Assembly: GCA_021825865.1 (NCBI GenBank)
Contig: JAKAFU010000008.1
Location: 1-62,264, forward strand
DNA from: a bacterium
GTDB lineage: Bacteria > SZUA-79 > Acidulodesulfobacterales > Acidulodesulfobacteraceae
Length of the DNA stretch: 62,264 nucleotides
Direction: 5' to 3'
The notes under the pieces were generated by a model, which was not told the origin of the DNA, did not search any database, and saw only the letters and a program-made list of their open reading frames with translations. Position numbers and translations under genes: made by a program. Shown here piece after piece: positions 36,519-45,114 of the stretch; within the stretch, counting starts at the first letter, position 1; every line of letters starts with the position of its first letter.

Positions 36519-37316
36519 TTAATAAAAATATTTTACTTTAAATATTTTCCTTTTAAATTTAAAAAAATCCGTGTTGTGCCTTATAGCCACTCTTCTTAAC
36601 GCAAAAAAATCGGCATTATTTTTTACTATACCTGTTTTAGTTATAACTGCGCCTTCAAATCCGGCTTTTGCAGCTAATTTTTTTACATTTTCGTTATAAT
36701 CGCCGTAAGGATAGGCAAAAAAATTAATATTAATATTTAATTTTTCTTCAAGAATTTTTTTTGAATCCGAAATTTCTTCATAAGCATTTTTCTCTGAAAT
36801 CATGGTTAAATGCGGATGCGTTCTTGTATGCGCTCCAATTTCTATGCCGGCTTTTATCATCTCCCGAAGTTCTTCCGGCTTGAGCATTTCATCTTTAATT
36901 TCTCCGTTTTTGATATCCCATACATTGACATCTCCTATTAAATCCGAAACCATAAAAACAGTTGCATTTACATTATTATTTTTTATAATTTTTAGTCCTT
37001 TTGTATAAATAGACCTTGAACCGTCGTCGAAAGTTATTGATACAAATTTATTTTTTTCATTTTTGGATGTATCTGCGGCAGAATCGTAATTGCCCGATTC
37101 ATGTTTTAAATTATTAAGAACGGGATAATATTCATTATCATAAAGCTGTTTCATTTCGCTGAGCGTCAAAAAAACATATCCTTTATTTTTTAAATATTTA
37201 ATCTGTTTGTCAAAATTTTTTTCACTGACATATAGCCCCGGGAATTTGGCTTTTTCCGGATAGTCGCCTATTTTATGGTAAAGCAAAATAATAAACTTTC
37301 TTTTAAAATAATTCAT
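36519..37316 (-). CDS. Polysaccharide deacetylase (NodB/CE4 family)
   Basis: The 265-residue protein has the NodB domain from about residue 90. Motif 1 is ITFDDGS (D97 and D98), motif 2 is GAHTRTHPHLT (zinc ligands H163 and H167), and FFAYPYGDYNENV is motif 3. Such enzymes remove N-acetyl groups from GlcNAc-containing glycans. It begins YFKRKFIILLYHKIGDYPEK, a common opening of cluster-encoded CE4 proteins. No signal peptide is seen, so the site of action is unclear. Residues about 68-90 form a short Asn/Ser/Asp-rich insert. It is the first gene of the minus-strand envelope run. Confidence 0.88.
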   Translation of the reverse strand: MNYFKRKFIILLYHKIGDYPEKAKFPGLYVSEKNFDKQIKYLKNKGYVFLTLSEMKQLYDNEYYPVLNNLKHESGNYDSAADTSKNEKNKFVSITFDDGSRSIYTKGLKIIKNNNVNATVFMVSDLIGDVNVWDIKNGEIKDEMLKPEELREMIKAGIEIGAHTRTHPHLTMISEKNAYEEISDSKKILEEKLNININFFAYPYGDYNENVKKLAAKAGFEGAVITKTGIVKNNADFFALRRVAIRHNTDFFKFKRKIFKVKYFY

Positions 37317-37489
37317 TATACTGAAAATTAGCGTTTAAATAAAAGTTGCGTTAGTGTATAATTAAGCAAGAAGTTACAAAAAATAAAGCAGCAAAGTAAA
37401 CTTATTGTTTGCAAAAGTTAAAAAGTGCAATAAACAAACGGTACCGGCACCTAAAAAATATCATCCGGTATATAAAAAAAATAAATATT

Positions 37490-38356
37490 ATGACAAAAAA
37501 AACAAATACGTACGCAAATATAACCGCAGCCGCATCCGAAAATACAAATAAATACGCTGAGACCGGCATGCTCGGCGTAACAACTGCTGCAGCTAAAATA
37601 GCGGCAGCTGCGGCTTCAAACACTGCAAATAAAGCGGACAAACCTTCATTATCGATAGTAATCCCTGCTTTTAATGAAGAAAAACGGATAAAATATACAA
37701 TATCAAAATTACGAACTTTTTTAAAGCTAAAAAAATTCAACTACGAAATTATTGCCGTTGACGACGGGAGCACCGACAATACTATTAATGCGTTAAAAGA
37801 TATTTCAAATTCAGATTTAAGAATTATCACAATTACAAAAAGCGGTAAAGGCGCCGCTGTTAAATCAGGAATACTTGCGGCAAACTATGAATATATCTTT
37901 TTTATGGATGCGGATTTATCAACCGATGAACAGGAAATATCAAGGTTTATAAATATATTTAAAAATGAGCCTGATGTTGATGTTATAATAGGCTCAAGGT
38001 ATCTGCCGGAAAATTCTACGATTATTCAGCCGCCGTTTAGAAATATGGTCGGAAAAACATTCAGCCTATTAAAATCGCAATTGCTGGGTCTGAATTATTA
38101 CGATTCGCAATGCGGGTTTAAAGCGTTCAGAAAAGAAGCGGCGCAAAAAATATTTTCAAAAGTAACCGTTAAGGGCTTTTCTTTTGACGTTGAAGTACTT
38201 TATATCGCGGAATTAAATAAAATAAAAGTTAAAGAAATAGGGGTAGAATGGTGTCATAGGACTGGAGGTCATGTAAATATTATGATTGACTCAATCCCTA
38301 TGATTCTTGATTTATTTAAAATATATCTTAAAAAAAATTATTACCTGAATCAATAA
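37490..38356 (+). CDS. Dolichyl-phosphate-glucose-type glycosyltransferase (GT2)
   Basis: The protein has a GT-A domain with SLSIVIPAFNEEKRI, YEIIAVDDGSTDNT, KSGKGAAVKSGILAA, FFMDADLSTD (DXD motif) and VIIGSRYLPEN. This matches family 2 enzymes that transfer glucose or mannose from a nucleotide sugar to a polyprenyl phosphate. I start it at ATG 37490 (288 residues); an in-frame TTG at 37409 would add 27 residues, and neither has a clear ribosome site. The first 50 residues are Ala/Thr/Asn-rich low complexity ahead of the fold. It is transcribed divergently from the NodB gene and ends 22 bp from the convergent ilvE stop. Confidence 0.85.
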   Translation: MTKKTNTYANITAAASENTNKYAETGMLGVTTAAAKIAAAAASNTANKADKPSLSIVIPAFNEEKRIKYTISKLRTFLKLKKFNYEIIAVDDGSTDNTINALKDISNSDLRIITITKSGKGAAVKSGILAANYEYIFFMDADLSTDEQEISRFINIFKNEPDVDVIIGSRYLPENSTIIQPPFRNMVGKTFSLLKSQLLGLNYYDSQCGFKAFRKEAAQKIFSKVTVKGFSFDVEVLYIAELNKIKVKEIGVEWCHRTGGHVNIMIDSIPMILDLFKIYLKKNYYLNQ

Positions 38357-38378
38357 TAATAAACCTAATGTATATATA

Positions 38379-39368
38379 TTAAACCTTAGTCAGCCATTTA
38401 CTATATTTCTTATTTTCTCCTTTGACAATTTTAAAAAACATGTCCTGGAGTTCTATGGCAACATTGCCTGCCTTTCCTTTACCTATCTTTCTGTCGTCAA
38501 TTTCCCTTACAGGAGTGATTTCTGCCGCAGTTCCCGTTAAAAAAACCTCATCTGCAATATACAATTCATCCCGGGTTATTCTCTCTTCCTTTACGGGTAT
38601 TTTCATCTCATTCTGAATAACTTCTATTACGCCGTCTCTGGTAATTCCGGGCAAAACCGACGATAACGGCGGAGTTTTAATATATCCGCCTGAATAAATA
38701 AAAATATTTTCTCCGCTGGCTTCACACACAAACCCTGAAGTATCAAGCATTATTGCTTCATCATATCCTGCAGCTACAACTTCTTTTTTAGCTAGTATCG
38801 AGTTTATATACTGACCGGTAGATTTTGACATACCCATAAAAGTATTTACATGAAATCTTGCATAAGAAGAAACTTTTGCCCTTATGCCGCCTCTTAATGC
38901 TTCCTCTCCGAGATAAGCTCCCCAGACCCATGCAGAAATTGAGACCTTTACGTCGTATTCTTTAATAAAAATCCCTAATCCGCCGCCGTCTCCGATATAA
39001 ACTATAGGCCTAATGTAGCATTCTTTAAATTTATTAACTTTTACCAACTCAACAACAGCATTAAAAATCTCTTCTTTTGAAAAAGGGACCGTAATTTGAA
39101 GAATATGGCTTGAATTAAATAGTCTGTCTATATGTTCTTTTAATCTGAATACGGCAGAACCGCCATGCGATGTTTCATAGCAGCGAATACCCTCAAAAGC
39201 GCCAAGCCCGTAATGCAAACTATGAGAATTTACCGAAATATTTGCGTCGCTGTAATCAACAAATTTTCCGTCCATCCAAACTTTAGAGCCGTTGAACGGA
39301 GAAATTCCTTTGGTCTTAGCAGTTTCAACATCGCTGTTTTTTTTAGCCTTAGTTGCCGTTTTTGCCAT
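38379..39368 (-). CDS. ilvE: Branched-chain amino acid aminotransferase
   Basis: The 329-residue protein is a fold-type IV PLP transaminase acting on Leu, Ile and Val. KVWMDGKFVDYSDANISVNS is followed by HSLHYGLGAFEGIRCYET, then RPIVYIGDGGGLGIF, SKSTGQYINSILAKKE (region of the PLP lysine), ASGENIFI and TGTAAEITPVREIDDR. The last is diagnostic for the IlvE subgroup. About 28 residues at the N-terminus (AKTATKAKKNSDVETAK) are an extension outside the fold. Start at ATG 39368. The gene is separated from mtnA by a 475-bp spacer. Confidence 0.93.
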   Translation of the reverse strand: MAKTATKAKKNSDVETAKTKGISPFNGSKVWMDGKFVDYSDANISVNSHSLHYGLGAFEGIRCYETSHGGSAVFRLKEHIDRLFNSSHILQITVPFSKEEIFNAVVELVKVNKFKECYIRPIVYIGDGGGLGIFIKEYDVKVSISAWVWGAYLGEEALRGGIRAKVSSYARFHVNTFMGMSKSTGQYINSILAKKEVVAAGYDEAIMLDTSGFVCEASGENIFIYSGGYIKTPPLSSVLPGITRDGVIEVIQNEMKIPVKEERITRDELYIADEVFLTGTAAEITPVREIDDRKIGKGKAGNVAIELQDMFFKIVKGENKKYSKWLTKV

Positions 39369-39843
39369 GATTATTTTCCTATTTTTCTCAAATAAATTTT
39401 ATTTTATTATAAAAATATTTTTATATTTTCAAGCCGTCGTAAAATATTAAACAAGCTAAAATTAGATAAATTGAATCAACACTAGCTATCGCTGAATATT
39501 AGAAAAATTAAATCAATAAAAAAAAAATTGTATGCTATTTTATAAATATTTTTATTAATGTAATGCTTTCCGCCATACGCCGTACTTCGGTTGCACTTAC
39601 CGAGTTAATTTATTTTATTATAAATTATAATTATAATTTTTGATTATAATTGTTAATTAAATAGTTATATATTTATCAGTAATCATTGCTTATCAGTAAT
39701 TCCAATTCATGAATATAAATATAACAGTTTTATAATTTTTTGTAAATAGGAATTGTAAGATTGTATTTTAAATTAGCGTCCGTCTGCAATTTCCCTATTT
39801 ACTAATCTTTTTTATTTAATCTTTTTTATCTAATCTTTTCTTT
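39369..39843. other. 475-bp spacer between mtnA and ilvE
   Basis: Mostly simple AT-rich sequence. A GC-richer island at 39566-39606 is open on the minus strand in a frame ending at 39535 (SATEVRRMAESITLIKIFIK). It has no start codon or ribosome site and may be a gene remnant; I could not identify it. Nothing else is seen. Confidence 0.4.
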
Positions 39844-41067
39844 CTAATCTTTTCTTTCTTTTTTTTTAAAATTCCCGAACAGTTCGGCAATTGATTTATT
39901 ATACGGAGATTTAGCTATACCTTCTTCCGTTATAATTGCGGTAATATACTTGTTGGGAGTAATATCAAATGCATAATTCAATACATCGACGTTTTCAGGA
40001 GCTATTTTTTTTCCAAACACGGTAGATACCTCTTTTCCGTCTCTTTCCTCAATCGGAATTTCTTCACCTGATTTAATATTCAGGTCAATTGTGGAAAGAG
40101 GAGCAGCTACATAAAACGGTATATTATTTTCTTTTGCAAGAACGGCAACCTGATATGTGCCAATTTTATTAGCAACATCTCCGTTTGACGCTATCCTGTC
40201 CGCACCTACTATTACTCCGTCAATCATTCCTTTCCGCATCAGCAATCCCGCAGAGTTATCCGCAATAAGAGTAACAGGTATATTATCGCTCATAAGTTCC
40301 CATGCCGTTAATCTTGCACCTTGCAGAAACGGTCTCGTCTCATCGGCGACAACTTTAATTTTCTTTTTGTCTTCTATGGCGGCTCTTATAACGCCAAGCG
40401 CAGTGCCGTAACCGGCAGTGGCTAACGCCCCTGCATTACAGTGGGTTAAAATTGTAGAACCGCTGTTGATTAACGACGCTCCGAACCTGCCCATTTTTTT
40501 GTTTATCTCGATATCTTCGTTATAAATTTTTACAGATTCTTCTCTTAATTTTTGTAAGATATTATTTATGTTTTTTGCTTTTTTATTTGCAGTTTTATTG
40601 TCAGGTGAATTTGCCGAATGTATATTCTTAGCGGAATGTCCGGCTGACGATAGATTTGCCGACGCTTGATTTGCCATGGTATGAACGTCATCGCATCCGG
40701 TAACAATTTTTTTCATTTTTTTTATTGCCCACTCTAAATTAACGGCAGTGGGTCTTGCCATAAACATCTCGTCGCATATTTTTAAAAATTTTGTTTTAAA
40801 CTCTTCGTAATCACGAGCATCTTCGCCGCTATTTTTGCCGATGCTTAAAACACCCATTTTCGCGGCAATATCTCTAGCGCCTATATATAGCCCGAATGCT
40901 GCCGAAACACCTATTGCAGGAGCGCCCCTGACGACCATTTTTTTAATTGCGCCGATTACATCTTTATATGTTTTTAGCTTTAGATAGATAACCTTATCTG
41001 GAAGTTTCCTCTGGTCTATCATTTCCACAATATCATCGTCCGTGAGTTTTAAAGTATAAAAAGACAT
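39844..41067 (-). CDS. mtnA: Methylthioribose-1-phosphate isomerase with low-complexity insert
   Basis: The 407-residue protein isomerises methylthioribose-1-phosphate in methionine salvage. It has VVRGAPAIGVSAAFGL (residues 45-60), ARPTAVNLEWA, THCNAGALATAGYGTALG (putative catalytic C210), DETRPFLQGARLTAWEL and GADRIASNGDVANKIGTYQ (catalytic Asp). Residues about 125-170, rich in Asn, Ala, Ser and Lys, are an insert absent from usual ~350-residue homologues. Start at ATG 41067, preceded by GAGGAGGA. It lies downstream of gatB on the same strand, which is unrelated metabolically. eIF2B-like relatives share the fold but lack the HCNAGALAT signature. Confidence 0.92.
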   Translation of the reverse strand: MSFYTLKLTDDDIVEMIDQRKLPDKVIYLKLKTYKDVIGAIKKMVVRGAPAIGVSAAFGLYIGARDIAAKMGVLSIGKNSGEDARDYEEFKTKFLKICDEMFMARPTAVNLEWAIKKMKKIVTGCDDVHTMANQASANLSSAGHSAKNIHSANSPDNKTANKKAKNINNILQKLREESVKIYNEDIEINKKMGRFGASLINSGSTILTHCNAGALATAGYGTALGVIRAAIEDKKKIKVVADETRPFLQGARLTAWELMSDNIPVTLIADNSAGLLMRKGMIDGVIVGADRIASNGDVANKIGTYQVAVLAKENNIPFYVAAPLSTIDLNIKSGEEIPIEERDGKEVSTVFGKKIAPENVDVLNYAFDITPNKYITAIITEEGIAKSPYNKSIAELFGNFKKKERKD

Positions 41068-41126
41068 CGCAATATCCTCCTCCCTCTTTACATACCCTTA
41101 CATAAATAATAATCTAATCGACTTAT

Positions 41127-41174
41127 ATTAATTAATTAATTAATTAAATAAATAAATAAATAAATAAATAAATT
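41127..41174. repeat. Tetranucleotide microsatellite between gatB and mtnA
   Basis: A run of ATTA units (about 41127-41147) passes directly into seven AAAT units (about 41145-41174), just after the gatB stop codon. It is a perfect short tandem repeat of the kind prone to slippage. Confidence 0.85.
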
Positions 41175-41183
41175 ATAATAATT

Positions 41184-42749
41184 CTATAACTTTTCAAGCT
41201 GTTTTTTTAGTATCTCGTTCACTTTTTGGGGATTCGCCTTTCCCTTAGCTTTTTTCATTACAGCACCGACAAAAAATCCAAAAAGTTTCTCTTTGCCGCC
41301 GAGATAATCGGAAAGTTCTTTTTGATTTTCTTCTAATACCTGTTTAATTATATCTTCTATCCCTTTATCGTCGGAAACCTGAGTTAAATTTAAACTAGCA
41401 ATGATTTCCGCGACGGTCTGAACATTCCCGTTTTTTCCATTTTCTACAAGCCGGTGCAAAACTAATCTTCCGCCGTTTCTATTGATTTTTCCCTCTTCGA
41501 CCTGCATGAGCATATCAAAAAAATATTTTCTGTCTTTTATCATTTCTTCCATTTTAAAGTTAATCAAATTTTCACTTATAATCTTTTCGGCAGGAATAGA
41601 ATTTTCATCAGGCTGCGCTGTCCTTTCTTGGGCATGTTCATTATTATCCGCCGAACACCTTTTCTTTAATTCTAACATCCATTCGTTTATAATCCAGTTT
41701 GCAATTTTTTTTATGTCAATTTTACCGTTATTTATCTTAACCAATTCGTCAAAATCATTCGCAACATCCTTATATTGCGTCAAGACCTCCGCGTCATATT
41801 CCGACAGAGCATAGTCGTTAATATATCTTTGCCGTTTCGCTTTAGGAAGTTCGCCTATAGAATTTTTTATCTCCTGAATAAATTCGTCGGCAAGAATAAG
41901 AGGCGGCAAATCAGGCTCTTCAAAATATCTATAGTCGTGGGCTTCTTCTTTTCCTCTCATTGATTCAGTTTTTCCTGTTTTGGAATTAAATAATAATGTT
42001 TCCTGAACAACCTTGCCGCCGCCGCGAATAAGTTCTATCTGCCTGTTGATTTCATATTCTAACGCTTTTTCGACAAATTTGAATGAATTAACGTTTTTAA
42101 CCTCAGTTCTGGTACCCAGTACTGTATCGCCTTTCTTTCTGACCGATACATTAGCGTCGCATCTGAAACTCCCTTCTTCCATATTTCCGTCTGATATGTC
42201 AAGATAGACTATAATATCCCTGAGGTCTTTTAGATAGGCAACCGCTTCTGCCGGAGAGCTTAAATCCGGTTCGGAAACTATTTCGGCAAGCGGCGTTCCC
42301 GCTCTGTTTAAATCTACAAAAGAATTAGAACCTGTGTGTATTAATTTTCCGGCATCTTCTTCAATATGAAGACGGTTTATTCTTATTTTCTTTTCCATGC
42401 CTCCGCCGATATCAATCATTAAATATCCGTTTGAAGAAACAGGGTTTTGGAATTGCGAAATCTGATAACCTTTAGGAAGGTCCGGATAAAAATAATTTTT
42501 TCTTGCAAACAGACTCCTTTGGTTTATATGTAAATTAATGGCAAGAGCCGCCTTAACAGCCAGCTTAACCGCATTAAAATTTATAACCGGCAGACTTCCG
42601 GGTAATGCTAAACATACCGGACATACTAAAGAATTAGGCTCTCTTCCGAATACGTTCGGGCAGGAACAAAACATCTTCGTATTGGTTAAAAGCTGAGTAT
42701 GGACTTCAAGACCTATAACCGCTTCAAAAGAATTATCTATATATTCCAT
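41184..42749 (-). CDS. gatB: Aspartyl/glutamyl-tRNA(Asn/Gln) amidotransferase subunit B
   Basis: The 521-residue protein phosphorylates and then amidates Glu-tRNA(Gln) or Asp-tRNA(Asn) as part of GatCAB. The start has FEAVIGLEVHTQLLTNTKMF and CSCPNVFGREPNSLVCPVCL with zinc Cys residues. KNYFYPDLPKGYQISQ, HIEEDAGKLIH, RCDANVSVR and KNVNSFKFVEKALEYEI follow. The C-terminal tRNA-binding GatB/YqeY domain ends in GKANPQKVNEILKK. An extra segment near 367-395 (CSADNNEHAQERTAQPDENS) interrupts the helical linker. Gene order is unusual: gatA is divergent and gatC lies beyond it. Confidence 0.95.
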   Translation of the reverse strand: MEYIDNSFEAVIGLEVHTQLLTNTKMFCSCPNVFGREPNSLVCPVCLALPGSLPVINFNAVKLAVKAALAINLHINQRSLFARKNYFYPDLPKGYQISQFQNPVSSNGYLMIDIGGGMEKKIRINRLHIEEDAGKLIHTGSNSFVDLNRAGTPLAEIVSEPDLSSPAEAVAYLKDLRDIIVYLDISDGNMEEGSFRCDANVSVRKKGDTVLGTRTEVKNVNSFKFVEKALEYEINRQIELIRGGGKVVQETLLFNSKTGKTESMRGKEEAHDYRYFEEPDLPPLILADEFIQEIKNSIGELPKAKRQRYINDYALSEYDAEVLTQYKDVANDFDELVKINNGKIDIKKIANWIINEWMLELKKRCSADNNEHAQERTAQPDENSIPAEKIISENLINFKMEEMIKDRKYFFDMLMQVEEGKINRNGGRLVLHRLVENGKNGNVQTVAEIIASLNLTQVSDDKGIEDIIKQVLEENQKELSDYLGGKEKLFGFFVGAVMKKAKGKANPQKVNEILKKQLEKL

Positions 42750-42922
42750 TTATTTTATTTCCTCTTATTTTGTTTTATAATTAGATTATGATAATTCAAA
42801 TTGACTGCAATGTCAAACAGTTGTATGATAATATAATTGTTTTATAATTTTTATAATTAAGCATAATTAAAGAAAGGCGGACATTAAATATCCGGCATAC
42901 ATAAAAAATAAGGAACGGCTAT

Positions 42923-44512
42923 ATGACATCTTTAAATAATCTTACAATTCACGAATTGCATGAACTTTTAAAAAACAAAGAAACAACAAGCGCCGAAATT
43001 ACCAATAATTATCTGAAAAAAATAAAACAAAAAGACGGACTGCTCAATTCCTATCTTTACGTTGATTTTGCCGGCGCAGCTGCACAGGCTGAACAAACTG
43101 ACGAATATATTAAAAAAATTAGAAATGCCGATAATTCTGATTTTCCTTATTTAACAGGCATTCCTCTATCAATTAAAGATATATTTTTAATGAAAGGCAA
43201 AAAAACTACATGCGCCTCAAAAATATTAGAAAATTTTATCAGTCCTTATGATTCGACGGTTGTAAAAAAATTAAAAGAAAATAATTTTGTTTTTCTCGGC
43301 AAGACCAATATGGACGAATTTGCCATGGGTTCTTCCACTGAAAATTCCGCTTTTAAAACTACTAAAAATCCATGGGATATTAAAAGAGTCCCGGGCGGTT
43401 CAAGCGGAGGTTCTGCAGCTAGTGTCAGCGCCGATTTATGCGCCGGTTCGTTTGGGACGGATACGGGAGGTTCAATCAGGCAGCCGGCTAGTCTTTGCGG
43501 TGCGGTCGGTTTAAAACCGACTTACGGAATGGTATCAAGATACGGCATAATAGCATTCAGTTCTTCTTTGGACCAGGCCGGTCCAATTGCAAAAGACGTC
43601 CTCGATTCTGCAATTTTGCTTGACGCCGTGACCGGCTTTGACGGTTTTGACCAGACATCAAGAAAATTTAAAATCAAAAAATATTCGGATATTGTAAAAA
43701 AAGCCGATAACTCAAAAATAAAAGGTTTAAAGGTCGGCATTCCAAAAGAATTTTTATCGGAAGGTTTAGACAATGAAATATTGTCTAATATTCAGGAAAT
43801 AAAAAATAATTTAAAAGAACTCGGAGCGGAAATTGTAGAAATTTCGCTTCCGGATACGGCGTACTCCATAGCGGCATATTATGTTATAGCGACAAGCGAA
43901 GCAAGCTCAAACCTTGAGAGATACGACGGAATAAGATACGGCTTGCGTTCTGCTAAAAATAGTGCCGACAACGATGATATTAATAACCCTGCCGGCATTA
44001 ATAATCTTAATAGCGGCAGTCTTACCAATCGCACAAACCTTGAAGAAATTTACATAAATTCAAGAACGGCAGGATTCGGCAGCGAAGTTAAAAGAAGAAT
44101 TATGCTTGGAACATTTGCACTTTCCGCAGGATATTACGACGCATATTACAAAAAAGCAGCCCTTATAAGAAAACTTATTATTAAAAATTATAAGGATGCT
44201 TTTGGCAAGGTTGACTTGATAATCGGTCCTACTTCGCCTACCGCCGCTTTTTTAATCGGTGAAAAAGCTAATGACCCTCTAAGTATGTATCTTTCCGATA
44301 TATACACCATATCGGTAAATCTTGCTTATTTGCCGGCTATGTCTATACCGTCCGGTATCACAGGCAAAAATAATCCAAACGGCGCAGAGCTGCCTATAGG
44401 ATTGCAAATTATTGCTCCGTGGTGCTCTGAAGATAAAATGTTAGAAACCGCTAAAATCATAGAAGATATGGTTGATTTTAGAAAGAAATATCAGCCGGAT
44501 TTAAACTTTTAA
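42923..44512 (+). CDS. gatA: Aspartyl/glutamyl-tRNA(Asn/Gln) amidotransferase subunit A
   Basis: The 529-residue protein is the glutaminase subunit that supplies ammonia to GatB. The amidase signature is complete: K85 in GIPLSIKDIF, cis-Ser S160 in GGSSGGSAAS and nucleophile S184 in GTDTGGSIRQP, with the same spacing as in characterised GatA. Residues about 345-372 form an Asn/Ser/Asp-rich insert (NSADNDDINNPAGINNLNSG) in an otherwise ~490-residue protein. Start at ATG 42923, preceded by AAGGA. It lies on the plus strand between gatB and gatC, both minus, so the three cannot share one transcript. Confidence 0.95.
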   Translation: MTSLNNLTIHELHELLKNKETTSAEITNNYLKKIKQKDGLLNSYLYVDFAGAAAQAEQTDEYIKKIRNADNSDFPYLTGIPLSIKDIFLMKGKKTTCASKILENFISPYDSTVVKKLKENNFVFLGKTNMDEFAMGSSTENSAFKTTKNPWDIKRVPGGSSGGSAASVSADLCAGSFGTDTGGSIRQPASLCGAVGLKPTYGMVSRYGIIAFSSSLDQAGPIAKDVLDSAILLDAVTGFDGFDQTSRKFKIKKYSDIVKKADNSKIKGLKVGIPKEFLSEGLDNEILSNIQEIKNNLKELGAEIVEISLPDTAYSIAAYYVIATSEASSNLERYDGIRYGLRSAKNSADNDDINNPAGINNLNSGSLTNRTNLEEIYINSRTAGFGSEVKRRIMLGTFALSAGYYDAYYKKAALIRKLIIKNYKDAFGKVDLIIGPTSPTAAFLIGEKANDPLSMYLSDIYTISVNLAYLPAMSIPSGITGKNNPNGAELPIGLQIIAPWCSEDKMLETAKIIEDMVDFRKKYQPDLNF

Positions 44513-44584
44513 CGAAAACTCATCCTCATCGTCTGTCTTCGATTGAAAAATTAATCAGCAATAATATTTAAAAAATATTTTTTA

Positions 44585-44944
44585 TTATTCAATAATCGGC
44601 GGAACTACAAAATAGCCGAATTTTGAGCCCGGGGCATCAGATTCAAATTCAGGAGAATTTTCCTTTACAATCTCGTAGTCAAAACTTGGGTCTTTTTCGG
44701 AAGTCTCGTCGTTTCTGTATGCGCCAAGTTCGAATTTCGTTTCAACCCCGGCTGCAATAAGATTTTCATAATCCATTTCTTCAAGAATATCTGCACGCTG
44801 CACTTTTGAAGTATCGGCGCTTGAAAGAACATTTATATAATCCAGTATTTTACTTAATTCAGTTTCATATGCCGCGCCGTCATCTTCGCTAAAACTAAGC
44901 TTTGCAAGTTTCATCACATGCTTTATGTTAATATTTACGCTCAT
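44585..44944 (-). CDS. gatC: Aspartyl/glutamyl-tRNA(Asn/Gln) amidotransferase subunit C
   Basis: The 119-residue protein matches GatC, the belt that holds GatA and GatB together. INIKHVMKLAKLSFSEDDGA is the N-terminal helix pair, ILDYINVLSSADTSKVQRA the centre, and GYFVVPPIIE the C-terminus. It is about 20 residues longer than usual, in the acidic centre (about 74-100). Start at ATG 44944, preceded by GGAGGA. It converges on gatA, with 72 bp between the stop codons. It has no partner on its own strand nearby except uvrD, 170 bp upstream. Confidence 0.92.
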   Translation of the reverse strand: MSVNINIKHVMKLAKLSFSEDDGAAYETELSKILDYINVLSSADTSKVQRADILEEMDYENLIAAGVETKFELGAYRNDETSEKDPSFDYEIVKENSPEFESDAPGSKFGYFVVPPIIE

Positions 44945-45114
44945 TATACAATTTCCTCCGTCTTACTCTTACTAATTAGTAAAAAAAATTAAAAAACTGA
45001 AGATAACTAAGAACATTAATAATAACTGGTAATAACTAATAATAACTAAAAACATTAATAATAACTAAAAATGACTAAAACAAATAACTTGCAACCGAAA
45101 AATTCCTTTTTGTT

